From the NCBI GenBank assembly GCA_036746235.1, contig DAIOEN010000008.1, positions 1-64,000 of the forward strand: 64,000 nucleotides of DNA, given 5' to 3'. Under the pieces are notes generated by a model. The model saw only the letters and a list, made by a program, of their open reading frames with translations, did no database searches and was not told where the DNA came from. This stretch comes from CALARM01 sp036746235. Lineage in GTDB: Bacteria > Vulcanimicrobiota > SpSt-956 > JAKJGF01. Made by a program: the position numbers and the translations under genes. Shown here piece after piece: positions 38,801 through 47,245 of this stretch; position 1 is the first letter of the stretch, and each line of letters opens with the position of its first letter.

Positions 38801-41800
38801 TATCATGTCACAGGAAGGTTCCAGGAAAATTACAACTCTGCTCTCACGTTTTACTCCTTCCCGTCTGAGAAAATGAGCCAGTTTATTCGCTTTTTCATTT
38901 AATTCACCGTAAGACAGTTTTTCGTCTCTGTACACAACAGCAGTTCTGTCTGAGTGCAGATCTGCCTGTTTCTCTATAAGTTCATGAATTGTTACATCCC
39001 GGGCGAACTTATAATAAGTATCATTGAAGGTTTTAAAAAGCAGATTTTTTTCTTCATCAGAAACTATATCTATATCTTTAAGTAGACCTTCAGGATTACT
39101 TATTATCCATTTCAGAGCAGATTCCATATGGCATGCGAGCCTTTTTATTGCATGTTCGGTAAAACAATCTCCATCATAAGAAACATTTACAGACAGGTCT
39201 TTTTTCGGCACTATTACTACATTCAGAGGGTATGTAGATTTGCCGTATGTTTTTATATCTTTCATACCAAGCATTTCCTGAGAAAAAGGAAAATTTTCAA
39301 AAACAAAAAGACTGTAAAAAAGTGCTTCTCCCGGAGGAATACCGCTCAGAGACTGAAGTTTACTCAGAGATATATGGCTGAAATTAATCCCGTCCTGTAT
39401 GGAATGGTGCATATTTTTCAGATTATAAATCACTGTTTCATCAGGATTTAACTTCGCCCTGAGAGGAATGGTATTTATAAAGAGTCCTATCATATGTTCA
39501 ACTCCGGGTAAATCGGGAGGTCTCCCTGAAACAGTGGTACCATAGAGTATATCATCACTTCCGCTGTAACAGGACATGACAGAAGACCAGGCCATCTGGA
39601 AAATGGCATTGACCGTCACCTCTGATGAACGGGCAAATTGCTGACATTCCTCAAGAAAACCTGACGGAAGATCGTATATATATTCCCCGGGATTTTCAAT
39701 AGATTTATGAATGTCCATGCGGGACTTATTTATTGAAAGAGGAGTCGGTGCAGAAAAATCAGAAAGACACTTCTTCCAGTAATTTATAAGTTCTTCTCTA
39801 TCCTGTTCAGCCAGCCATTTTATATATGTTTCATATGGCACAGGCGCTCTGAAATGAAATACTTCCTTATTTACACTACATTCATATCGTCTGTGCAGTT
39901 CTCTGAGCAGTAAAGGCATTGACCAGCCGTCAAGAATAATATGGTGATAGGTCCAGAGGAATCTGTATTTACATCTGTCCAGAATAAAAAGGTAAAGAGA
40001 ACCTGCAGGAGGAGTCTTAAGATTGGAAACGGAACGTCTTGATTTTTCAAGGATCTCTCTTATTGTTTTTTCCTGTTCGGAAGAATCCACTTCACTTAAA
40101 TCCACTGTATTCCATGGCAGAGGAACGTTTTTATAAACTATCTGATAAGGTTTTTCACTTTCTTCCCAGACAAAACCTGTACGGAAAACAGCATGAAGGG
40201 AAAATATATCACACCATGCCTGTTTAAGAGCATCTATACAGATCTCTCCTTCATAACTCCAGGAAACCTGTGTACAATAATTATCAGAATCAGGAGCAGC
40301 CAGGGCATGAAAAAGAAGTCCTTCCTGAAGAGGAGACAGTTCATATATAGCTTCAACAGAAGAAAGATCTCCCATAGTCTCAAGGAAAGACCTGGTAACA
40401 CCGGCAAAGTGGTCAATCTCTTCCTTTTCTCCCATGTCTTTCTCTGTATCAGACACTTTTTCAGTTGCTTTTTCTGAGGCTGATTTCAGTTCAGCCTCCA
40501 GAGAAATTGCCGCTATGGTCGGGTGTCTAAGAAGATGTGATGCAGTAATACGGATTCCCTCTTTATGGGCTCTTGCCACTACCTGAATACTCATAATAGA
40601 GTCTCCGCCGAGGCTGAAGAAATTATCATAAATTCCCACTCTGTCACAGGAAAGAACTTCTTTCCATATACGGGCAAGTATTTCTTCTATTTCATTCCTG
40701 GGGGCCACATAGGTTTCATGGGATGCCATGTCACTCTCTTCAGGCACGGGAAGAGATTTTCTGTCTAACTTCCCATGGGCAGTAACAGGAATTTTATCGA
40801 TTTTTATAAAGCATGACGGGATCATGTAATCGGGCAGGAACTGTGAAAGTTCTTTCTGTAATTCAGAAGATTTAAATTTTACATCACTTATGTAACAGGC
40901 ACAGAGATATTTATTTCCCTGTTTATCACTTCTATCAACGACTGCTGCATCTTTTACGGAATCTATCTTTTTAAGAGCTTCTTCTATTTCGCCTAATTCA
41001 ATACGAAAACCTCTTATTTTTACCTGCTGATCAATTCTTCCGAGGAATTCAATATTTCCGTCAGGGAGCCATCTGGCAAGATCACCTGTTCTGTACATCC
41101 TCTTCCCCGGCTCAAAGGGATTTTCTACAAATTTTTCTGCAGTAAGTTCATCTCTGTTCAGATAGCCCCTTGCCATACCGGCACCGCATATACACAGTTC
41201 TCCAGGCACACACATAGGAGTAAGTCTATTGTATTTATCCAGAATATAAACCCTTGTATTATAAAGAGGTTTTCCTATAGGAATATTTTCATAATATTTA
41301 TCTATGATAAAACTCGTGGTGCACACTGTATATTCGGTAGGACCATAATTATTTACTATATTATAGTTTTTCTTCCTGAAGGTTCTAAATTTATCTCCGC
41401 CGGTATCCAACCACCTGAGAGTTCTGGTGTCAAACATTTCCATAAACTGTTCCGCAAATTGAGTGGGCAGATAACTTACAGTTATATTATGCTCCTCAAA
41501 ATAACTATTTAATTCAGATGGAGAAAGTCTTATATCTTCAGGTATTACATAGAGTGCAGCACCTGATATGAGACAGGGAAATATTTCCCATACAGATGCA
41601 TCAAATCCGAAAGATGCGTATTTTGTCATACTGTCCTGCTCACTTAACTGATGGATATTTTTATGCCAGAGACACATATTTACAAGGGATTGGTGTTCTA
41701 TCATCGCACCTTTCGGCTGACCTGTCGAACCTGATGTATAGATAATATAGGCAAGATCCTTCGATGTATTTATATATTCAGGGTTTTCAATACTCCCTGT

Positions 41801-44800
41801 ATAAACATCGGGAGATGTTATATCCAGTACTTTAATAGAAGGTTTTATCTTCTCAGCCAGATAAGGTTCTGTTATTAACATAATGGAACCGCTGTCAGAG
41901 AGTATGTATTTTATTCTCTCAACAGGGTATTCAGGGTCTATTGGGACATAGGCTCCGCCTGCTTTTAATACAGATAGAATACTTACAATCATATGGCACG
42001 ATCGCTCCAGAAGTATGGCTACCCTGCTATCAGGCTTTACTCCTTCCCTCCTGAGGAAATGAGCCAGTTTATTCGCTCTTTCATTTAATTCTCTGTAAGA
42101 CAGTTTTTCATCTTTATAAACGACAGCTATTCTGCCTGAGTGCAGCTCTGCCTGTTTCTCTATGAGATCATGAATTGTCACGTCCTGAGGGAAATCATAA
42201 TAAGTATCATTGAAGGTTTTTACTAACAGGTGTTTTTCTCTTTCAGAAAGTATATTTATATCTTTCAGGGGACTTTCAGAATTATGAACTATCCATTTCA
42301 GTGCAGATTCTATATGACAGGCAAGATTTTTTATTACATCTTCCGTAAAACAATCTCCATCATAGGAAATCTGAAGGGCAAGTTCTTTTTCCGGTATGAG
42401 AATGATATTCAGAGGATAGGTGGTTTTCTGATAGGCTTTCAAATCTTTCACTGCTATAACAGGAGTTTCATAGTAATTCTCATGAAAGGGGAAATTTTCG
42501 AAAACATAAAGACTGTAAAAAAGTGATTCTCCCGGAGGAATACTCGAAAGAGACTGAAGTTTATTCAGAGATATATGGCCGAAATTATTGCACTCCTGTA
42601 TGGCACTATGAATATGTTTAAGATTATACACTGCCGATTCTGAAGGAGCAAGTTTGACTCTAAAGGGAACAGTATTTATAAAGAGTCCTATCATGTTCTC
42701 AACTCCGTCGAGTTCAGAAGGCCTTCCTGAAACAGTAATGCCGGACAGTACATCATCATGTCCGCTGTAACAGGCCAGCACCGAGTACCAGGCCAGTTGA
42801 AGCAGAGTATTGACTGTTACCCTGACAGAACGGGCAAATTCCTGACATTCGGCAAGAAAATCTTCAGAAATATTACGGACATAATCTTTCATATGTTCAA
42901 CCGGTTTATGAATATCCGGGCGGGAATGATTTACTGTAAGAGGAGTGGGAGAGGAAAAATCTGAAAGTGCCTTTTTCCAGTAATCTATAGTTTTTTCTTT
43001 ATCCTGTACAGAAAGCCATTTTATATAGGCTTCAAATGGTTCAGGAGCTTTGAAATAAAAATTTTCTTTATGTACAATTGCTTCATATCTTCCATAGAGT
43101 TCTTTCAGGATTAAAGGAATTGACCATCCGTCCAGAATGATATGATGATATGACCATATAAACCTGTATTCACAGTTCCCGAGCCTTATAAGATAAAAAG
43201 AAAGGAGAGGAGGCTTATTCAGATTAAATCCCTCACGTCTTATATTTTTCCTTATCTTTTCTATTTCTTCTTCATGTTTTTCTCTGTCCGTTCCACTGAG
43301 ATCCATTGTATACCATGGAAGAGAAACTTCTCTGTAAACTATCTGGACAGCACTTTCTTCCCAGATAAAACCTGTACGAAAAACAGGGTGGGCAGAAAAA
43401 ATATCACTCCATGCCTCTTTCAATGCATCTATATGAAGTTCTCCTTCATAGCTCCAGCACATCTGTGTGCAGTACAGATCTGCGTCGGGAGATGCCATGG
43501 CATGAAAGAGGAGTCCTTCCTGAAGAGGTGCCAGACCGTATATGGCTTCAATAGAAGACCGGTCACTGTCCCTGAGTGACAGAGGGATAGTCACATGGCT
43601 TATGACTTCTTCCTTTTTTTCCTCTACAGGATGTTTCGAAATAAGGACATGTTCAAGAAGTTCGGCAATTGTAGGATAGACCTGTAACATGCCTGCAGAA
43701 ATATTAATACCTGCCTCTCTGGCCCTTGCCACAGCCTGAATACTCATAATAGAGTCTCCTCCGAGACTGAAAAAATCGTCATAAATTCCTACCTCTCCGC
43801 ATTTGAGTACATCTTTCCATATCTGTGCCATGAACCTTTCTTCATCTGTTGCGGGAGCAACATAACCGGAAGAGAGGAGACTTTTATCGGGCACGGGAAG
43901 AGCTTTTTTGTCCACTTTTCCATGAGGTGTGAGAGGGATTTTATCAATTTTCAGAATATATCTGGGAATCATATAATCAGGAAGATTTTTTGTAAGTTCT
44001 CTTTTTAATCTTTCAGTATCTATTTCTTCATCTGAAATATAGTAGCCGCAGAGATAGAGTCTGTTATTTTCATCCATATGATCCACTACCACTGCTTCTT
44101 CAATAAAGTCAAAACTTTTCATGGCCTGTTCAATCTCTGCAAGTTCTATTCGAAAACCCCTTATTTTAACCTGTCTGTCAATCCTTCCCAAAAATTCCAG
44201 ATTACCGTCAGGAAGCCATCTGGCAAGGTCTCCTGTTTTATACATTTTTGTTCCTTCTTTAAAGGGATTATTTACGAATTTCTGCTCCGTAAGCTCTTTC
44301 CTGTTAAGATATCCCCTTGAAAGTCCCTTCCCGGATATGCAGAGTTCACCGGGTCCTCCTACAGGTTGAAGATTCTCACAGGAATCCACTATGTAGACAG
44401 AAGTATTATATGCAGGCTTACCTATGGGAATATTTTCATAATATTTATCAATAGTAAAAAAACTCGTTTCCACTGTGTATTCAGTGGGGCCATAACCATT
44501 ATATACAGTATATCTCTGAGGTGTAAAACTCTTCAGTTTTTCTCCCGCTATTAAAAGCCATTTAAGAGATTGATTTTTTGTAAGTTCCATAAACTGTTCT
44601 CCGAACTGAGTCGGAAGAAGGGCTGTCGTAATATGATGAGTTTCATAATATTCATTTAACTGTAAAGGAGAAAGCCTTATTGATTTCGGGATAATATGTA
44701 CAGTGGCACCGGCAAGGAGAGAAGGGTAGATTTCTGCTACTGATGAATCAAAGGCAGGAGCCATATATTTTGATGCATTATCATCACATGTTATACCATG

Positions 44801-46693
44801 AGTATGGATATACCATGTAGAGAGATTAATCAAAGAATGATGCTCTATAAGGACACCTTTAGGTCTTCCCGTAGTTCCCGATGTATAAATAATATAAACA
44901 AGATCATGAGAAGTGTTTACTTTTTCAGGATTTCCTCTGTTGCCGCGAAAAAAATTCCTCTCTTCGAGATCATAGATTATTCCATCGAATGTAAATTTAT
45001 TAAAAAGACTTTTTTTCGTGAGAAGTATTTTTGCACCGCTGTCTGAAAGCATATAAGAAATTCTTTCCTGAGGGTAATCGGGATCTATGGGAACATAAAA
45101 TCCTCCTGCTTTCAGCACTCCAAGAATACTTACTATCATCTCAGGAGAACTGTCAAGGAGTATTCCCACAGGCATATCCGGTTTCACCCCGTCTTTTCTT
45201 AACCCTGCGGCAATCTGGTTCGCCTGTCTGTTTAATTCTCCGTAAGTAAGTTTTTGTTCTTCATATACTACTGCAGGTTTATCAGGATGAAGTTCTGCCT
45301 GCTGTTCAAATAATTCGTGAACTGTAGCATGTTCAGGAATTTCAAAGAAGGTATTATTAAATTTTTCAAAGATCATCTTTTCTTCCTCAGGAGGGCACAT
45401 TTTTATACGGGAGATTTTTTTATGTGGTTCCGAGATGGCATCACTTATGATCTGACAGATCAGAGTGTGAATTCTTTCTATATGTTCTCCGGCAAATTTT
45501 TCTGTCTGGTAGTCCCATTCGAGTTCAATATATTTTTTATTATGATCCGTTTTTTCAAAAATATGAATTGCCATATCAGACGGTTCATAATCAGGATAGA
45601 TACGCTCAACCTGTTTCCGTGCGTCTTCCATGGGAGGATGACCTATGAGGGTTAGATTTAAAAGATAATCAGGTCTTACACCATATTTCTTTCGAACTTC
45701 TCCTGCCAGAATATCAAAGGGATATCTGGCATGGTTTTTTATAATATAATTGATATCATTACCTGTTTTTTCCACAAAACTGTTGAAATCCATATCTTTA
45801 TCAGGAATGATTCTTAAAGGAATGGTGCTTACAAACATACCTGTCATATTCTTCTGGTCTTTTGTACTTCTGTTATGGTTCGCACTCCCTATGACTGCTT
45901 CCTCTGAAGAAGTAACCCCTGTAATATATATGGCAAAACAGGAAAGTATAAGTTTAAAGACAGATGATTTATATTCCTTACAGTAACCATATATTTTTTC
46001 ACTTAATTCAGCCGGGATTTTAATAGATAGGGATTTTGCACAGATACCGGTTGCCTTTACTTTTTTTTCCGAAAGATTTACTTCTTCCGGAAGAGGGGAA
46101 AGATAATTCATCCAGAATTCTCTGTCTCTTTCAGCATCAGGAGATGAAAGATATGCCCTTTCATCGGAAATAAACTGAATATAGGACGAATAAGATTTCA
46201 CTTCACATTCTGTACTATTTTTAAGTATATCGTAATAATATTCTACTTCTTGAAAGATCATACCCAGAGTCCATCCGTCCGAGATAGCATGGTGTGTTTT
46301 TATATAGTATCCTTCTTCTTTCTCATTGAATTTTATCAGAAAAAAGATGAAGAGGTAGCTGTCTGTAAGGATAAACGGTTCAAGTGTCTTATTCTTAACC
46401 CATGTATTAAACGTATCTTCATCTTTGCCGGAAAAATCTATAAATGGCGGAACATATTCTTCAAAGGGAGAGATATATTGTAAAATCCGATTATCTGTTT
46501 TTCCGAGTCTTATTCTCATGCCTTCATTTTGTTTAATTACTATATTTATAGCTTTTTCTAAGAGGGGAAAATCAATTTTCTCTCTGTATTTAACAGTTAG
46601 AGCCAGATTTGCAAAGGATGTCCCTTCATATTTCTCTTCAGTAAACCAGATTCTTTTCTGGGGGTGAGTCAGTTCATAATATTTTTCTTCCAT
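29822..46693 (-). CDS. four-module non-ribosomal peptide synthetase with terminal reductase and cNMP-binding-like domain
   Basis: 5623 aa, one uninterrupted frame. Domain order with approximate residues: starter-like C (1-440; HHAISDGW ~137), A1 (450-940), PCP1 (GGDSI ~977), C2 (1060-1480; HHIILDGW), A2, PCP2 (~2030), C3, A3, PCP3 (~3093), E (3140-3590; HHLFIDMVSW), C4 (3594-4040; HHILIDGW), C5 directly after it (4046-4475; HSIIFDD, second His missing), A4, PCP4 (GGHSL ~5020), thioester reductase (~5110-5480; TGGTGFLG and Y-LQT-K), and a cyclic-nucleotide-binding-like domain (~5494-5620). Reading-order specificity residues (hand alignment) are DSALLAGVEK, DAWYDGNVCK, DAPLEGAVYK and DASCYGCVIK; none matches a code I can assign. 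Expected product: acyl- or free-N tetrapeptide with a D-residue at position 3, released by NAD(P)H reduction as aldehyde or alcohol. ATG after AAAGGAT. No MbtH, PPTase or transporter nearby. Confidence 0.95.
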   Translation of the reverse strand: MEEKYYELTHPQKRIWFTEEKYEGTSFANLALTVKYREKIDFPLLEKAINIVIKQNEGMRIRLGKTDNRILQYISPFEEYVPPFIDFSGKDEDTFNTWVKNKTLEPFILTDSYLFIFFLIKFNEKEEGYYIKTHHAISDGWTLGMIFQEVEYYYDILKNSTECEVKSYSSYIQFISDERAYLSSPDAERDREFWMNYLSPLPEEVNLSEKKVKATGICAKSLSIKIPAELSEKIYGYCKEYKSSVFKLILSCFAIYITGVTSSEEAVIGSANHNRSTKDQKNMTGMFVSTIPLRIIPDKDMDFNSFVEKTGNDINYIIKNHARYPFDILAGEVRKKYGVRPDYLLNLTLIGHPPMEDARKQVERIYPDYEPSDMAIHIFEKTDHNKKYIELEWDYQTEKFAGEHIERIHTLICQIISDAISEPHKKISRIKMCPPEEEKMIFEKFNNTFFEIPEHATVHELFEQQAELHPDKPAVVYEEQKLTYGELNRQANQIAAGLRKDGVKPDMPVGILLDSSPEMIVSILGVLKAGGFYVPIDPDYPQERISYMLSDSGAKILLTKKSLFNKFTFDGIIYDLEERNFFRGNRGNPEKVNTSHDLVYIIYTSGTTGRPKGVLIEHHSLINLSTWYIHTHGITCDDNASKYMAPAFDSSVAEIYPSLLAGATVHIIPKSIRLSPLQLNEYYETHHITTALLPTQFGEQFMELTKNQSLKWLLIAGEKLKSFTPQRYTVYNGYGPTEYTVETSFFTIDKYYENIPIGKPAYNTSVYIVDSCENLQPVGGPGELCISGKGLSRGYLNRKELTEQKFVNNPFKEGTKMYKTGDLARWLPDGNLEFLGRIDRQVKIRGFRIELAEIEQAMKSFDFIEEAVVVDHMDENNRLYLCGYYISDEEIDTERLKRELTKNLPDYMIPRYILKIDKIPLTPHGKVDKKALPVPDKSLLSSGYVAPATDEERFMAQIWKDVLKCGEVGIYDDFFSLGGDSIMSIQAVARAREAGINISAGMLQVYPTIAELLEHVLISKHPVEEKKEEVISHVTIPLSLRDSDRSSIEAIYGLAPLQEGLLFHAMASPDADLYCTQMCWSYEGELHIDALKEAWSDIFSAHPVFRTGFIWEESAVQIVYREVSLPWYTMDLSGTDREKHEEEIEKIRKNIRREGFNLNKPPLLSFYLIRLGNCEYRFIWSYHHIILDGWSIPLILKELYGRYEAIVHKENFYFKAPEPFEAYIKWLSVQDKEKTIDYWKKALSDFSSPTPLTVNHSRPDIHKPVEHMKDYVRNISEDFLAECQEFARSVRVTVNTLLQLAWYSVLACYSGHDDVLSGITVSGRPSELDGVENMIGLFINTVPFRVKLAPSESAVYNLKHIHSAIQECNNFGHISLNKLQSLSSIPPGESLFYSLYVFENFPFHENYYETPVIAVKDLKAYQKTTYPLNIILIPEKELALQISYDGDCFTEDVIKNLACHIESALKWIVHNSESPLKDINILSEREKHLLVKTFNDTYYDFPQDVTIHDLIEKQAELHSGRIAVVYKDEKLSYRELNERANKLAHFLRREGVKPDSRVAILLERSCHMIVSILSVLKAGGAYVPIDPEYPVERIKYILSDSGSIMLITEPYLAEKIKPSIKVLDITSPDVYTGSIENPEYINTSKDLAYIIYTSGSTGQPKGAMIEHQSLVNMCLWHKNIHQLSEQDSMTKYASFGFDASVWEIFPCLISGAALYVIPEDIRLSPSELNSYFEEHNITVSYLPTQFAEQFMEMFDTRTLRWLDTGGDKFRTFRKKNYNIVNNYGPTEYTVCTTSFIIDKYYENIPIGKPLYNTRVYILDKYNRLTPMCVPGELCICGAGMARGYLNRDELTAEKFVENPFEPGKRMYRTGDLARWLPDGNIEFLGRIDQQVKIRGFRIELGEIEEALKKIDSVKDAAVVDRSDKQGNKYLCACYISDVKFKSSELQKELSQFLPDYMIPSCFIKIDKIPVTAHGKLDRKSLPVPEESDMASHETYVAPRNEIEEILARIWKEVLSCDRVGIYDNFFSLGGDSIMSIQVVARAHKEGIRITASHLLRHPTIAAISLEAELKSASEKATEKVSDTEKDMGEKEEIDHFAGVTRSFLETMGDLSSVEAIYELSPLQEGLLFHALAAPDSDNYCTQVSWSYEGEICIDALKQAWCDIFSLHAVFRTGFVWEESEKPYQIVYKNVPLPWNTVDLSEVDSSEQEKTIREILEKSRRSVSNLKTPPAGSLYLFILDRCKYRFLWTYHHIILDGWSMPLLLRELHRRYECSVNKEVFHFRAPVPYETYIKWLAEQDREELINYWKKCLSDFSAPTPLSINKSRMDIHKSIENPGEYIYDLPSGFLEECQQFARSSEVTVNAIFQMAWSSVMSCYSGSDDILYGTTVSGRPPDLPGVEHMIGLFINTIPLRAKLNPDETVIYNLKNMHHSIQDGINFSHISLSKLQSLSGIPPGEALFYSLFVFENFPFSQEMLGMKDIKTYGKSTYPLNVVIVPKKDLSVNVSYDGDCFTEHAIKRLACHMESALKWIISNPEGLLKDIDIVSDEEKNLLFKTFNDTYYKFARDVTIHELIEKQADLHSDRTAVVYRDEKLSYGELNEKANKLAHFLRREGVKRESRVVIFLEPSCDMIVSILAVLKAGGTYVPIDPHYPPERINYIISDSGAVILIANSHLAEKIKPSIKVLNITDHFIYSGTGENLPHVNNSKDLAYIIYTSGSTGQPKGVMIEHHSLVNLSVWFKNTRGITEKDSVSKYVSFGFDASVPEIFPALISGGSIHIIPEELRLSPVKLNEYFEANNITVALFPTQFGEQFMALTDNRTLRWLEIGGDRLKAFKRQNYEVVNAYGPTEYTVYTSSFIIDKPYENIPVGKPVYNTCVYILNKYGKITPVGIPGELCISGEGVARGYLNREELTKEKFVANPFEPGKRMYRTGDLARWLPDGNIEFLGRIDQQVKIRGFRIELGEIEEALKKIKGIRDAAVIDRSDKQGNKYLCGYYISDIKLKSSELQKELSRFLPDYMIPSCFLKIDKIPLTAHGKLDRKSLPEPEQNDLSSQETYVAPRNEREEILAGLWKHILRCDRVGIYDNFFSLGGDSIISIQIAARAHNEGLHITASQILRNPTIASLSTVTEKILPERKEELLTGEVPLIPVEKWFFEQEFVRLNHFNQAFLFTLKRDGNRDLIENTLHILINHHDGLRLRVRQELQSEGKWIQYYEKPEKIAASVDLVDLSSVTEDLSVFITETCNSLQSSLNITEGPVIRGALFKGHRDGRDRFFIVIHHLFIDMVSWRIIIEDFQNIYRQISEGKSPSLPAKSSSYRYWSESLIKYIPSSEKHRPYWLEVLKDESALPVQYKESTFYDMKDYKVSLSVHDTELLLNVVPSAYNTQINDILLSALLLAFHRSFNVSGLVINLEGHGREETVSDADLSRTVGWFTTIFPVHLKSSSMADYGSIIKSVKEILRNVPDKGLSYGVLRYLSEKGDELKKLEGKRVAFNYLGQIDGSVMDGELFCSGEESSGIAISPDNSIINLLDINGIVFGRALSVVFGYSVHIWDEEQLKELAGHFIESLKEIICHCSKPVTKHLTPSDFPLASISQSFLDGITEPSSIESIYSLSPLQEGLFFHAIAAPDSDEYCTQVSWTYEGELNIESLKHAWQCIFSSHPIFRTAFLWERADKPFQIVYREVSLPWHEIDLSGMDKEKQEEEIEHIRKEVRSHGINLSEPPLSYLHLFNPGSNEYRFIWTCHHILIDGWSMPLIFQELNRSYEAIINREIFDFTPPPPFESYIKWISEQDEEKIIDYWKKNLSDFSTPTPLSINRKPLDIHKSIENLKDHFHNISEDFYLECQKFSRSARITINALVHLAWSSVLSSYSGLDDIVYGITVSGRPSDLMGVEQMIGLFINTIPLRVKLNPDESVIENLKNIQTSIQDGNNFSHISLNKIQSLASIPPGESLFYCLLVFENYPFDEDAVSGKGISIKDLKSYEKSNYPLNLIIAPGKELSIKISYDGDCFTENVIEDMAGHIESSLKWIVQNGDSPLKGIEDRRFLQISPVSPMEYYPVSSVQKRLLFIDQMGNKIIAFNNPFVFSIEGCLDKKKLGDGIDRMIARHDILRTSFHIKDDKPVQKIHEKVRVKRIYREGSEEDIPGIVKDFTRPFDISKAPLLRTCLIKTGINKYIFILDIHSIIFDDISSHIFMKELWSFYEGQELPPLKIQYRDYAFWHESLLNSYEIRRQKKYWHEVYDGEIPRLNLITDRARTSEASLKGKQRFYTIDRALTSALKSWIEEENSTFFMTMFSFFSLLLSKYTGQEDIVIGTHATGRTLPDVNSLIGMFRNLLPVRTYPRRNSTFKEFLRDIEVKIFSAFENQDYETGMIVDSLGIKREAGRYPLFDVFFSVMKKREEKVIENITVKPLIFEFDVAKLDLSMNVIENEDDLTLCIEYRNNLFYDETIDSMAEHYINLIKNTAGKKDVKLKDIDIISDSEKNRLFYEFNKTSMPYNLNRTIHELVEESAMKHADKTAVVCKERHLTYRELNEKGNILAEKLLSAGIKGNEIIAIMVSQTAEMVPGILGILKAGAAFLPVDPSYPSERIAFMLKDSGASILLTEKHLEKYINFDGSVIYLDEDSLWEGIVREGLKRGNPSDLAYIIYTSGTTGKPKGVMIEHHSVVNMSLYHKDLFSLSPQDRVSKYISFGFDAGISELFLCLISGAALHIIPDEIRLSLKDINSYFEENNITCACLPTQFAEQFMNSEENHSLRILYTGGDKLTSFKKQPYKIINCYGPTEYTVITTTFNVEHMHENIPIGKPVANTDIYILDSDGLLLPAGVAGELYISGSGLSRGYLNRPELTSEKFVNNPFRPGEKMYRTGDLVRWLHDGNIEFLGRIDEQVKIRGFRIELGEIEHGLKEYSSVTDAVVIAREITKGDKSLCAYIVSEEDIDIENLKEFLKKTLPEYMVPSYFIRLEKIPLTPNGKVDRKNLPDPHRERDEKEIKLPVNETEKTIARAWEKILEVSNIGMRDNFFTLGGHSLKAVALVAELQKDFEIKLNDVFKYQTIEEMAGNLTGIKDNLKKKLMDIKKDMALPIKSDIKIPEIEEAIQKYRENYKKYTSVDFSVKRKYRHILLTGGTGFLGSYLIRDLLKKDNYYLYVTVRGRSEEESRERLVKKLNYYFGPELFEQYSHRIHILKSDLSSEYLGLDRVLYDDLSLKIDCIINSAAYVKHYGLYKEFYNNNVTSTKNLLDFSLSGKKKDIHHVSTVSVGEGQMKNKKMAIFTEDMVDRGQDSGNYYLQTKLEGEKLLVNARAKGVMVNIYRAGNITFDSETGIFQENIDSNGFYQRMKSFINLGVIPINFGRVDLSYVDGVSGAILSLFDVAEVKQEIFHIENFVKTDLSYLLSSPEAGLNLEQMPLPLIIDYLLEHYDHCDFREYIERLMVHMGWMAYEDIKKMTHVITMSEKTEFILDRAGYKWPSLDIHSLKKMIYETLKERVSLLRKSSVFSGLSSEELSMVAGRAKQVYYGEDSEILTKGQTDRNFYIIARGAVSVSSVSPSGWTGTVYILGEGNIVGEDHIFEEKPSEIIAEPAMGDVLMFVFDSGDMRHLMNILPKLNGNLFIELNHRIETLRKIIVAI

Positions 46694-46999
46694 TTTTTTA
46701 TCCTTTCCAGACTATTTTTGCCTTAAGTAATTTTTATTTTGAAACTATTACTGACATATCTATACCGGATCTAAACATAACATTTATTTGTTCATGTGTC
46801 ATTCCATCTGGCCTACAGTATTACCTGTTCCAAAATAAATTCATTCCGGGGATAAAGTGTTGAAGATTCTCTCTTCGTAAATTTTACTATTTCATAAAAA
46901 TATATATTTCCCCTGCTTTTTATTAATATTTATTTTTACAACCTGTCATCTTGATATTTTCCTACAAAAAGTTTACAATCAAAATGGGGTGATTTTTGT
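46694..46999. other. 306-bp divergent intergenic region
   Basis: Separates the start of the first NRPS gene (minus) from the AbrB-type antitoxin gene (plus). A good promoter for the plus gene is visible at its right end. I see no clear promoter for the NRPS gene, no riboswitch-like fold and no small gene. Confidence 0.6.
46951..46979 (+). promoter_or_regulatory. sigma-70-type promoter of the vapBC-like operon
   Basis: TTGATA, exactly 17 bases, then TACAAT (46974-46979). The predicted start near 46986 coincides with the GGGGTGA ribosome site at 46985-46991, so the leader would be very short. Confidence 0.6.
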
Positions 47000-47245
47000 A
47001 TGACTTTAACCAGAACAGTAAGAATGAGCAAGAAAGGTCAAATTGTTTTACCTAAAGAAATGAGGGAAAAATTGAGTATAAAAGAAGATGACAGGGTTAT
47101 AATGATATTGCAGGAAGACGGTGTTGTGCTAACAACTCCTGAACTTTATGCAAAGTCTACCCGTGGTATTATGAAGGGTACGTGGGGTAAAACCAGGGAA
47201 GAAGTGGAAGATTATATTAAAAAAGAAAGAGCTTCCTGGTTATGA
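47000..47245 (+). CDS. AbrB/MazE-type antitoxin
   Basis: 81 aa. Swapped-hairpin AbrB DNA-binding domain: VRMSKKGQIVLPKEMREKLSIKEDDRV, then VVLTTPE, followed by a toxin-binding tail (GIMKGTWGKTREEVEDYIKKERASWL). In VapBC pairs such proteins neutralise the PIN toxin and repress their own promoter. The ATG has GGGGTGA eight bases upstream. It overlaps the PIN toxin gene by 4 bp (ATGA). Confidence 0.92.
   Translation: MTLTRTVRMSKKGQIVLPKEMREKLSIKEDDRVIMILQEDGVVLTTPELYAKSTRGIMKGTWGKTREEVEDYIKKERASWL

Noticed and set aside
30000..46690. Many 60-110-codon open frames on the plus strand opposite the NRPS
   Set aside because: They have no ribosome sites, no family likeness and repeat from module to module as the NRPS itself repeats; they are shadow frames.
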